NCBI RefSeq assembly: GCF_027213715.1 | Contig: NZ_JAPWGM010000003.1 | Location: 310,001 to 374,000, forward strand | DNA length: 64,000 bases | Reading direction: 5' to 3' | Source of the DNA: Pedobacter punctiformis | GTDB taxonomy: Bacteria; Bacteroidota; Bacteroidia; Sphingobacteriales; Sphingobacteriaceae | In this document: positions 18,734 to 25,408 of the stretch, piece by piece | How the letters are laid out: every line of letters begins with the position of its first letter | How positions within the stretch are numbered: position 1 is the first letter of the stretch | Made by a program: the position numbers and the translations under genes | Notes under the pieces: model-generated | Database searches by the model: none | What the model was told of the DNA's origin: nothing | What the model saw: the letters and a program-made list of their open reading frames with translations, nothing else

Positions 18734-19468
18734 TTATCCGGCGTTAAGTATTTCGGCAATATGAATCACTTTAACCTTACTGTTGGCCCGTTTTAAAATT
18801 CCTTCCATGTGCATTAAGCAAGACATATCTGCGGCGGTAATGTATTCGGCATCGTGATCGGTATGATCTTTAACTCTGTCTTTCCCCATTTTGAAAGAAA
18901 CGGCTTCTTCTGTAACACAAAATGTGCCTCCAAAACCACAGCATTCATCTTTCCGTTTCAATTCGATCAGGTTTAAACCTTTCACCATTTTCAATAAAGT
19001 CTCTGGTTTTGAGAATGGAGCTTCATTTAATTCTGACATGCTGGCTAACCTTAATCCACGCTGTCCGTGACAACTTTGATGTAAGCCAACTTTGTATGGA
19101 AAACTTGCAGTTAAATCTTCGATTTTTAAAACATCGGTTAAAAACTCAACCAGTTCGTAAACATTTTCTTTAATCTGCCTGGTTTCATCAACCTTGTCTG
19201 TTCCATACAGGTGTTCCTTAATGTGTAAAACACAGCTTCCCGATGGTGAAACTACATAATCAAATCCAGTAAAATTTTCTACAAAACAGTTATTTATGGG
19301 CTGGGTAAGGTGTTCATAACCAGAGTTTGCCAGTGGTTGACCACAGCATGTTTGCTTTTCAGGATAACTTACCTCTACGCCAAATTTTTCCAGTAATTGC
19401 AACGTTGCAATGCCTACCTGAGGATAAAACTGATCGATATAACAGGGTATAAATAATCCAACTCTCAT
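18734..19468 (-). CDS. lutA: Lactate utilization protein A (CCG domain)
   Basis: This 244-residue protein has two cysteine-rich CCG modules, one with CCGQPLANSGY (about 41-51) and one with CCGFGGTFCV (about 171-180), the pattern of LutA/GlpC-type heterodisulfide-reductase-like subunits. With LutB and LutC it forms the L-lactate oxidising complex. It is the first gene of the fucose operon, 163 bases from the divergent AraC regulator. Placing lutABC first fits a role in removing the L-lactate made by the downstream enzymes. Confidence 0.93.
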   Translation of the reverse strand: MRVGLFIPCYIDQFYPQVGIATLQLLEKFGVEVSYPEKQTCCGQPLANSGYEHLTQPINNCFVENFTGFDYVVSPSGSCVLHIKEHLYGTDKVDETRQIKENVYELVEFLTDVLKIEDLTASFPYKVGLHQSCHGQRGLRLASMSELNEAPFSKPETLLKMVKGLNLIELKRKDECCGFGGTFCVTEEAVSFKMGKDRVKDHTDHDAEYITAADMSCLMHMEGILKRANSKVKVIHIAEILNAG

Positions 19469-19631
19469 AAAAACTGTAAATGGCTAGACGCTATTAATTA
19501 TACAAATAAAACCTTTAAAGCATATTTAAAAGTTTGCCTGATTGCCTTATTATTAAGCTATATTGGAATATATATTGCTTTTATCGAACTTTATTGCAAA
19601 TTGAGTTAAATTTTAACCAAGTATTCCAAAA
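19469..19631. promoter_or_regulatory. Divergent control region of the fucose operon and its AraC regulator
   Basis: The 163-base AT-rich region separates lutA (-) from the AraC gene (+). It contains an inverted pair TTGGAATA (19563-19570) and TATTCCAA (19622-19629), 51 bases apart, plus a local AATATATATT palindrome next to the first arm. These could be regulator half-sites. No exact TAnnTTTG box was found on either strand, so the promoters themselves are not located. Confidence 0.4.
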
Positions 19632-20495
19632 ATGAAACCTCATCTATTAAAAGTGTCGCCTACTTCTGCACAATCCTTCAGTGCCAGAAGAGATATGATG
19701 CCCGATGTTAATAACAGATGGCACTACCATTCTGCCCTGGAATTGATTTATTTCAAAAGAGGCCGCGGAACGCAATTTATTGGAGACAGCATCAAAAATT
19801 TTAGTGATGGCGACGTTGTTTTAGTTGGCAGTAACCTACCTCATTACTGGCGCTTTGATAGTGAATATTTCGAAAACAAAGATCAAACAACTGCAGATAT
19901 TTATGTTGTTCATTTTGAAGAAAGTTTTTGGGGAAGTGGCTTTTTAAATCTCCCTGAAAACGCAGAGATTAAAAAAGTGATCGAGCATTCTAAACAGGGC
20001 ATGCAGATTACCGGAAAATCAAAAGCAATTATTGCTGATTTAATTGTACAAATTGTAGAAACCAGCGGCACCAAAAAAATCCTTTCGCTTTTAGAAGCCT
20101 TAATGGAAATTAGCCACTGTAAAGAAATAAATTACCTGGTTTCTTTAGGTTTTCAATCTAATTTTCAGGATGCTGAAAAAGACCGGATTCAGGCCATATA
20201 CAATTACACACTAACCAATTACAAAAAGAAAATAGATTTAAAAGAAATTGCAGGAATTGCCAAAATCAGTCCAAATTCGTTTTGTAAGTTCTTTAAATCG
20301 AGAAGCCGTAAAACTTATACGCAGTTTACCAACGAAATAAGAATTGGACAGGCTTGCAAATTACTGATTGAGAATCAAATGAGCGTTAAAGAAATATGTT
20401 ATGAAAGCGGCTTTTATAATTTTGCCAGCTTTCATAAATGTTTTAAAGATATTATGGGTAAAAGCCCGTTGAAGTATCAACAGGAGTTTATGTAA
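19632..20495 (+). CDS. AraC-family regulator of the fucose operon
   Basis: This 287-residue protein has an N-terminal cupin-like sensor domain (HYHSALELIYFKRGRGTQFIGD) listed here by HYHSALELIYF near residue 30, and a C-terminal AraC DNA-binding domain (about 185-287) with two helix-turn-helix units, LKEIAGIAKISPNSFCKFFK and VKEICYESGFYNFASFHKCF. It is divergent from lutA, the usual position for a regulator of the adjacent operon. The inferred ligand is fucose or a pathway intermediate; activation versus repression cannot be read from sequence. Confidence 0.85.
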   Translation: MKPHLLKVSPTSAQSFSARRDMMPDVNNRWHYHSALELIYFKRGRGTQFIGDSIKNFSDGDVVLVGSNLPHYWRFDSEYFENKDQTTADIYVVHFEESFWGSGFLNLPENAEIKKVIEHSKQGMQITGKSKAIIADLIVQIVETSGTKKILSLLEALMEISHCKEINYLVSLGFQSNFQDAEKDRIQAIYNYTLTNYKKKIDLKEIAGIAKISPNSFCKFFKSRSRKTYTQFTNEIRIGQACKLLIENQMSVKEICYESGFYNFASFHKCFKDIMGKSPLKYQQEFM

Positions 20496-20506
20496 GTATA
20501 TTAAAA

Positions 20507-21184
20507 TTAATTTGTTTTCATAATCATCTTGCCCATAATCATAGGCTCATATGCCATTAAAATCATATCTCTTTGTTTAGAAATTGAATAATCAATCTTC
20601 AAGGCAGACCTATCTTTGGTATTTTCTACAATTAAGTTATTGTTTTTGTAATCAAAACCTTTATCCAGTTTAATTTCATAACGACCTTTTGCATCTGTAA
20701 AGGCAAACATCCTGGTATTGGCAATGGCAACTCTAATTCCGGCAAGTGCAGGTTGTTTGTTTTCCTTAATCACATAACCATAAATGACTTTAACAGGTTC
20801 GGGTTTAGCATCATTGGTATTTTTTTTAAGCACAGACAGGGTTGTTTCTGTTTTTGTGGATGCAAAAACCTGAGACTGCTGTAAAAAGATACTGGCTCCA
20901 ATGGTTAAAGCGCCTAAATATTTCATCCAGTTTCTTTGAGTTGGTGCAACTACCAAATGATATGAAAGCTGATTTAACTGATTTTGACTCATTCTTCCAC
21001 AAACTTCTGAATTCGCACTGGCTAAAGTCTTAATAATTTCCGCATTGGTGTAGGTAGAAAAATCGATTACACATTTGCTGCAGGTTTCACAAAAATGATG
21101 TCCATCTCTTTTTTCCATCAGTTCCCAATTTTGAGAACAAGGTTCAGCAATTGATATATTCGTGATTGTGGTTTTCATGTTCAT
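20507..21184 (-). CDS. Cys-rich N-terminus plus carboxypeptidase-like regulatory domain protein
   Basis: This 225-residue protein has an N-terminal cysteine module (EPCSQNWELM, HFCETCSKCVIDFS and VCGRM within about residues 13-65), a single transmembrane helix near 80-100 (YLGALTIGASIFL), and a C-terminal beta domain resembling carboxypeptidase regulatory repeats (IYGYVIKENKQPALAGIRVAI, cited by YGYVIKENKQPALAG). The arrangement is common in Bacteroidota but its function is unknown. It ends 11 bases from the convergent AraC gene. An alternative start at the third codon is possible. Confidence 0.6.
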   Translation of the reverse strand: MNMKTTITNISIAEPCSQNWELMEKRDGHHFCETCSKCVIDFSTYTNAEIIKTLASANSEVCGRMSQNQLNQLSYHLVVAPTQRNWMKYLGALTIGASIFLQQSQVFASTKTETTLSVLKKNTNDAKPEPVKVIYGYVIKENKQPALAGIRVAIANTRMFAFTDAKGRYEIKLDKGFDYKNNNLIVENTKDRSALKIDYSISKQRDMILMAYEPMIMGKMIMKTN

Positions 21185-21242
21185 TAATTTAAATACATGA
21201 TGTATTTTCTAAACTAATTCCACAAACTGCATGAAAAATAAT

Positions 21243-21815
21243 TTATCCTTTTACAAACTTTGCAAGTTCATTATAGAGTTTTTCCGTTGGCAAACCCATT
21301 ACATTGGTATAAGAGCCATTAATTTTTTCAACTACAACAATGCCCCACCAATCCTGCACGCCATAACTACCTGCCTTATCATAGGGTTTAAAATTATCGA
21401 TGTAAAAATCTATTTCTTCACTACTTACTGTTTTACAATAAACTTCTGTCCGATCATAGAATGAAGTTATTTTATCGCCTAATGCTAAAGTAACCCCGGT
21501 ATAAACTTCGTGTCTGCTCCCCGAAAGCTTGCGCAGCATTTCTTGTGCATGTTCGCGATTTTCAGGTTTGCCTAAAATTTCTCCATTTAAAGCCACAATG
21601 GTATCTGCAGTCACCACAACTTTATCATCAGCATGAAAAGCTTTAGCTTTCTGTTCCGAAATATAAACTGCAATTTCTGCAGGACTTAAACCTTCAGGAT
21701 AACTTTCGTCTACATCTTTTAATTCAATGGAAAAATTTAAGCCCATTAATTTTAAAAGTTCTTGCCTGCGGGGCGATTTTGAAGCTAAAATGATGGAAGG
21801 GAAGTCAAATGGCAT
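21243..21815 (-). CDS. maf: Maf-family nucleoside triphosphate pyrophosphatase
   Basis: This 190-residue protein begins MPFDFPSIILASKSPRRQEL, with the Maf phosphate-binding SxSPRR motif, then VVTADTIVALNGEILGKP and YTGVTLAL, and a C-terminal GSYGVQDWWGIVVVEKINGS. Maf enzymes hydrolyse non-canonical or modified dNTPs in the cytosol. The ATG at 21815 is chosen over the longer frame (to 21851) because the extension would run into the upstream hairpin terminator and lacks family similarity. Confidence 0.92.
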   Translation of the reverse strand: MPFDFPSIILASKSPRRQELLKLMGLNFSIELKDVDESYPEGLSPAEIAVYISEQKAKAFHADDKVVVTADTIVALNGEILGKPENREHAQEMLRKLSGSRHEVYTGVTLALGDKITSFYDRTEVYCKTVSSEEIDFYIDNFKPYDKAGSYGVQDWWGIVVVEKINGSYTNVMGLPTEKLYNELAKFVKG

Positions 21816-21837
21816 AGTATATTTTTTTGCTAAAATA

Positions 21838-21866
21838 ACAAAAGCGGCCAATAGCCGCTTTCATTA
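21838..21866 (-). terminator. Hairpin terminator between the Spy-like gene and maf
   Basis: AAAGCGGC (21841-21848) and GCCGCTTT (21854-21861) form an 8-bp stem with a 5-base loop. On the minus strand it is followed by a T-rich stretch, fitting termination of the Spy-like transcript before maf. Confidence 0.75.
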
Positions 21867-21891
21867 TTTTATTTTTTATCCGGGAGATTGG

Positions 21892-22281
21892 TTATTTCCC
21901 ACCGCCGCCACCCTGGCGATTCTGCATTGCTGCTCTTTGTTCTTCCTGCCATGCTTTGTAAGCAGTTTTTTGATCGTCAGTTAATAAAGCGGTAACTTTT
22001 TCATCTGTTTCTTTTCTCAGCTTCATTGATTTTTCACGCATTGCGTCACGATCGCCATTCGCTTCTTCTCTGATTTTAGCCATTGCTGTTCCCTGTTCGG
22101 TATAAATAGCTGTAAGCTTTGTTTTTTGATCGTCGTTAAGTTTCAACTTTTCAGTTAACCTGTCAACCATCATTTTAGCCCGTTCTTCGGATGTACCGCC
22201 CATGCGGCCACCGCCTTGTTGCGCATTTGCATAAGTTATCACTGAAAATAACAAAGCGCAAATCATCATTAATTTTTTCAT
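21892..22281 (-). CDS. Spy-like periplasmic LTxxQ protein
   Basis: This 129-residue protein has a signal peptide cleaved near ANAQQ (about residue 21), a glycine-rich start to the mature chain, and a helical body with two LTxxQ-like motifs (LNDDQKTKLTAIY and LTDDQKTAYKAW). It ends in a QGGGGGK tail. The pattern is that of Spy/CpxP-like periplasmic helical proteins, some of which are ATP-independent chaperones. The family is often envelope-stress induced, but nothing in the sequence shows this here. Confidence 0.75.
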   Translation of the reverse strand: MKKLMMICALLFSVITYANAQQGGGRMGGTSEERAKMMVDRLTEKLKLNDDQKTKLTAIYTEQGTAMAKIREEANGDRDAMREKSMKLRKETDEKVTALLTDDQKTAYKAWQEEQRAAMQNRQGGGGGK

Positions 22282-22376
22282 GTCGTTGTTTTTGTTGAAT
22301 TATGATTCTTTGAGAACAAAAACAGCTGAAAGTTTAATTCATTCAGGTAACATCGCTGTTGCAAATCCTGGCTTTC

Positions 22377-23207
22377 TTAATCCTTTAATAACAGTACGGG
22401 AATATGTGATTTGATGGTTAATTTATGTGAAACACTTTGATGCAGCAAACCTTCAAAAAAGCTGTATTTTTTGGGCAAAGCGATAATAATCTGTGCCTCT
22501 TCTGCCTTTGCAAACTTTACAATTCCTTTAATTGTATCGTTATGAGCTGAATAATAGTATTTAGGATTGTAATCCTTAAGCATATCTCTTAAAGTGCCTT
22601 CTTCTTCCTGATCAACTTCCTCCCCTGCATTTATACCCAGCACCAATAAGTCTATCTCATGCTTGCTTAATATCTTTTTCAATGCATTTATAGGCACAAT
22701 TTCTTTTACCTTTTTAAAATCGCAGGCCAGGATGGCTTTTCTAATGGATTGATAGTCTGCTTTTGGTGGAACAACCAAAACCGGAACAGGACTTGCTTTA
22801 GAAATTTTTATCGCATTTGAACCAATATCACTTTCATTTTTTGCTCTTTTTCCGTTGCTGCCCAGAATAATTAAATCGATTTCTTCCTTATTAATCCGGT
22901 TGACCACGGATCTCAGAATGGTTTCTCTGGAAAGCGAAATTTCAATATCTGCCTGCGGATTAATTTCCAGCAATTTGCTTTTTAATTTGTGCAGTGCCGC
23001 TAACCTACTTTCTATTTCGTCTGCAATGCGATCATCTGTAGTTACCATCAAATCGGGCGTAGGTAAAATACTTTCATATTCAGAAACGTAATAGGAATTA
23101 AGCAGAATAAGTTTGCTATTGGGCATTGTCCAGCTTAACCTTGCGGCATATTTAGCGGCATGGTCTGCAGTTTTAGAAAAATCTACAGGTATCAGATAGG
23201 TATTCAT
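22377..23207 (-). CDS. Universal stress protein, tandem UspA domains
   Basis: This 276-residue protein has two Usp domains (about 1-145 and 150-276). The first keeps the ATP-binding signature LILGSNGKRAKNESDIGSNA, with glycines spaced as in ATP-binding Usp proteins. The second ends in SVSHKLTIKSHIPVLLL, with a degenerate nucleotide loop. Universal stress proteins respond to starvation and energy stress in the cytosol. A perfect 38-bp palindrome lies 24 bases upstream of its start, suggesting specific transcriptional control. Confidence 0.88.
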   Translation of the reverse strand: MNTYLIPVDFSKTADHAAKYAARLSWTMPNSKLILLNSYYVSEYESILPTPDLMVTTDDRIADEIESRLAALHKLKSKLLEINPQADIEISLSRETILRSVVNRINKEEIDLIILGSNGKRAKNESDIGSNAIKISKASPVPVLVVPPKADYQSIRKAILACDFKKVKEIVPINALKKILSKHEIDLLVLGINAGEEVDQEEEGTLRDMLKDYNPKYYYSAHNDTIKGIVKFAKAEEAQIIIALPKKYSFFEGLLHQSVSHKLTIKSHIPVLLLKD

Positions 23208-23231
23208 ATCATTGAAATTACATGATTAAGG

Positions 23232-23269
23232 ATCATTAAATTAATCAATCGATTGATTAATTTAATGAT
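23232..23269. promoter_or_regulatory. Perfect 38-bp palindrome upstream of the universal stress gene
   Basis: The two 19-base arms are exact reverse complements, centred on ATCGAT (23248-23253). The palindrome stops at 23231/23270, where both flanks are G. It lies 24 bases upstream of the minus-strand Usp start. It contains the sub-element ATCAATCGATTGAT, and no T-run terminator tail follows. An operator for a dimeric regulator is the best guess; an AU-rich leader hairpin is the alternative. Confidence 0.6.
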
Positions 23270-23348
23270 GTAAATTTCGGATATAAACTTATTTAATGCA
23301 AGTTTTAATGTCTTAATTTTATAATCTTATCAATAAAAATAGATTTTA

Positions 23349-23876
23349 TTATGTGCCGGAATCGGCTGCATTAGGGTTTTCATCGTGCCATTTATTTTGC
23401 ACTTTCATTACCTTTTCAATAACATCTCTTACAGCGGTTTTACCACCGGTATAAGGAGAAATAAAAGTAGAAATGGCTTTAATTTCTTCTACAGCATCTG
23501 CAGGACAGGTGGCCAGGCCAACCAACTTCATTACTTTCAAATCGGGAATGTCATCGCCCATGTACAATACCTGCGAGGCATGGATTCTTTTATTCAGAAG
23601 ATATTGCTTAAATATTTCAACCTTATCCCCTGCACCTAAATAAACATCGGTTATGCCTAAATTTTCGAAGCGTTTTTCCATAGCAAGCCCCTTTCCGCCT
23701 GAAATGATGCAAACATGATAACCCTTTTTAACAGCAAGCTGCAGCGCATAACCATCCTTAATGTTAAAAGTCCTTAAAGCTTGCCCATTATCCGTTACCT
23801 GCACCGAACCATCCGTCAGTACACCATCAACGTCAAAAATAAAAGTGGTTATTTCTTTGAGCTTTTCCAGGAACAT
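23349..23876 (-). CDS. KdsC-like HAD phosphatase
   Basis: This 175-residue HAD hydrolase has motif I FDVDGVLTDG near residues 14-23, motif II IISGGKG near 58-64, and motif IV GDDIPDLKVM near 107-116, with CPADAV nearby. The short C1-type layout matches KDO-8-phosphate phosphatase (KdsC), which makes KDO for lipid A core. No kdsA or kdsB is next to it, so the exact sugar phosphate is inferred from family resemblance only. Confidence 0.82.
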   Translation of the reverse strand: MFLEKLKEITTFIFDVDGVLTDGSVQVTDNGQALRTFNIKDGYALQLAVKKGYHVCIISGGKGLAMEKRFENLGITDVYLGAGDKVEIFKQYLLNKRIHASQVLYMGDDIPDLKVMKLVGLATCPADAVEEIKAISTFISPYTGGKTAVRDVIEKVMKVQNKWHDENPNAADSGT

Positions 23877-23895
23877 ATTGAATTCAGGATTGAGC

Positions 23896-23935
23896 GTCCG
23901 GAGTTTAATACCGTCAGGCGGTTAAGACTCCGGAC
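23896..23935. repeat. GC-rich inverted repeat between iscX and the HAD phosphatase gene
   Basis: GTCCGGAGT (23896-23904) and ACTCCGGAC (23927-23935) are perfect complements, and the inner bases (around TACCG and CGGTT) extend the stem imperfectly. There is no T-run on either side. It may be an attenuator or a processing site in the minus-strand transcript. Confidence 0.5.
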
Positions 23936-23947
23936 TCCATATTAAAA

Positions 23948-24190
23948 TTACTGATTATCTCTCCATTCATAAACCCATGCCGATTGAATTTGCTCCAAAT
24001 GGCCTTCTGAACTTTCTTCACGGGTACCTTTAAAATTTGGCAATTCCAAAACCCATTCCAACAATTCGGTAAAGCGGATGCGGTAAATTTTAGTTTCAGA
24101 AAAATCATCACCAAATTTCTCGTATAAAGACATGGCAATGTCCTCATAATCATTCCAGTGAATGGGTAAAGTAAATTTATCGTTATTCAT
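23948..24190 (-). CDS. iscX: IscX iron-sulfur assembly accessory protein
   Basis: This 80-residue acidic protein has the IscX landmarks IHWNDYEDIAMSLYEKF, the LLEWVLELPNF block and the C-terminal SAWVYEWRD. IscX binds iron and the cysteine desulfurase IscS and modulates Fe-S cluster assembly. The overlapping frame-shifted reading on the same strand (23914-24153) is a shadow. The ferredoxin gene lies 80 bases upstream, as in isc operons, but iscS and iscU are not in the window. Confidence 0.87.
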   Translation of the reverse strand: MNNDKFTLPIHWNDYEDIAMSLYEKFGDDFSETKIYRIRFTELLEWVLELPNFKGTREESSEGHLEQIQSAWVYEWRDNQ

Positions 24191-24233
24191 GTTTTTAGTT
24201 GTTGTACTGTTGAATTGGTTAATTATTAAATCA

Positions 24234-24245
24234 AGTCGATCGACT
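24234..24245. repeat. 12-bp palindrome between ferredoxin and iscX
   Basis: AGTCGATCGACT is a perfect palindrome inside the 80-base gap separating the ferredoxin and iscX genes. It is GC-richer than its surroundings and could be a protein-binding site. Confidence 0.3.
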
Positions 24246-24270
24246 CAAGACTACGAGCTTTAGACTTAGA

Positions 24271-24603
24271 TTAGTGTCCCATAAATCCAGACTGGTCCGG
24301 AATGGTTACTTCGATATCTCCATCTAAAACTACGCACTGGCAACCTAAACGTGAGGTAATTTTCGGACGAACAGCTCTGTCAATAAAGTCTTCCTCCTTA
24401 TCTGATATTTCCTGAATATTGTCCATTCCTTTGGTTACATAAACATGGCAGGTACTGCAACCGCAAACACCTCCACAATTGTGCTGTAACTCTATGCCAT
24501 TATCCAGGCAAACATCCAAAACAGATTCGCCCGCAGCAATAGGCAATTCTATTGGCTCGTGATCTGCTTCTTCAAAATTTATTTTTAGTTTATAAATACT
24601 CAT
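24271..24603 (-). CDS. fdx: [2Fe-2S] ferredoxin, adrenodoxin/Fdx type
   Basis: This 110-residue protein carries the adrenodoxin-type cluster pattern HNCGGVCGCSTCHV (C-x5-C-x2-C) and a fourth ligand in RLGCQC, with an IPDQSGFMGH tail. It matches the Fdx electron donor of the ISC machinery. The ATG at 24603 (MSIYKLKIN) is preferred over the one four codons upstream. A TACTTTTG box lies 9 bases upstream of it. The neighbour downstream is iscX. Confidence 0.9.
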   Translation of the reverse strand: MSIYKLKINFEEADHEPIELPIAAGESVLDVCLDNGIELQHNCGGVCGCSTCHVYVTKGMDNIQEISDKEEDFIDRAVRPKITSRLGCQCVVLDGDIEVTIPDQSGFMGH

Positions 24604-24612
24604 AATGTGTTG

Positions 24613-24620
24613 CAAAAGTA
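24613..24620 (-). promoter_or_regulatory. Putative -7 promoter box of the ferredoxin gene
   Basis: The minus strand reads TACTTTTG, matching the Bacteroidetes TAnnTTTG consensus, 9 bases upstream of the chosen ATG. A -33 TTG at normal spacing was not seen. Confidence 0.45.
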
Positions 24621-24642
24621 ATAAGCAAAAGCGGCAATTATA

Positions 24643-25407
24643 CTATTTGTATGTTAATTTAATGCTATTGCTAAGTGTTTCGTAAATATTGTGCAATTCG
24701 GGCATGTCCTTTAATCTGTCCAAATGTGCCTTTATTGTACTTTCATCGTGCCTGATTGCCGGACCTGTTTGTACATTTTCAGGCAAATCAGCTTTAATTT
24801 TATCAGCAGTTTCTGCTATTAATGGCCTGATGATATCGAATTCTAAGTTATGACCTGATAAAACCTGATTAGCAAGGGTGTATAAATGATTGGTAAAGTT
24901 GCAGGCAAAAACAGCAGCAAGATGTAAAACCTTACGTTTATCACCATCTATTTCGTAAACTTTTTCACTTAATTTATTGGCCAGTTGTTTTAAAATACCC
25001 AGTTGCTTTTCATCGCTTGCTTCAATACAAAGTGGAATATTTTTAAAATCTACATCCTTATTTTTCGAAAAAGTTTGCAGTGGATAAAATACGCCTGAAT
25101 GAGCAACGTGTGCCGATAACAACTTAACATCAGTGGTACCTGATGTATGAACCACCAAACCTTTAACCTGTTTTAAACTGGCCGCCACCTGCTCAATCGC
25201 ATCATCTTTAACAGAAATGAGGTATAAATCTGCGTGCTGATCAATTTTGGATAAATCGTTAATTGCAGCCGACTCAACCTTTTCGGCAAGGTTACCTGCA
25301 TTTATTAAGTTAGGACTGTAAACCTGCACAATATCTTCGCCTTTGGCTTTTAAAGCAAGGGCTAAGTGAGTGGCTACATTTCCTGATCCTAATAAAACAA
25401 CTTTCAT
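24643..25407 (-). CDS. Rossmann-like and DUF2520 domain protein
   Basis: This 254-residue protein begins MKVVLLGSGNVATHLA, a dinucleotide-binding GxGxxA/T fold, followed by TSGTTDVKLL and FYPLQTFSK, and a C-terminal DUF2520 domain (about 120-254) with AAVFACNFTNHLY. It resembles F420-NADP oxidoreductase-like and ketopantoate-reductase-like proteins; the substrate is unknown. The start at 25407 is one base past the ccmF stop, so it can be translated from the ccm transcript. Confidence 0.85.
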   Translation of the reverse strand: MKVVLLGSGNVATHLALALKAKGEDIVQVYSPNLINAGNLAEKVESAAINDLSKIDQHADLYLISVKDDAIEQVAASLKQVKGLVVHTSGTTDVKLLSAHVAHSGVFYPLQTFSKNKDVDFKNIPLCIEASDEKQLGILKQLANKLSEKVYEIDGDKRKVLHLAAVFACNFTNHLYTLANQVLSGHNLEFDIIRPLIAETADKIKADLPENVQTGPAIRHDESTIKAHLDRLKDMPELHNIYETLSNSIKLTYK

Positions 25408-25408
25408 T

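Noticed and set aside
23914..24153. Open frame on the minus strand overlapping iscX
   Set aside because: It overlaps a clear IscX homologue in another frame, has low-complexity composition and no recognisable domain.
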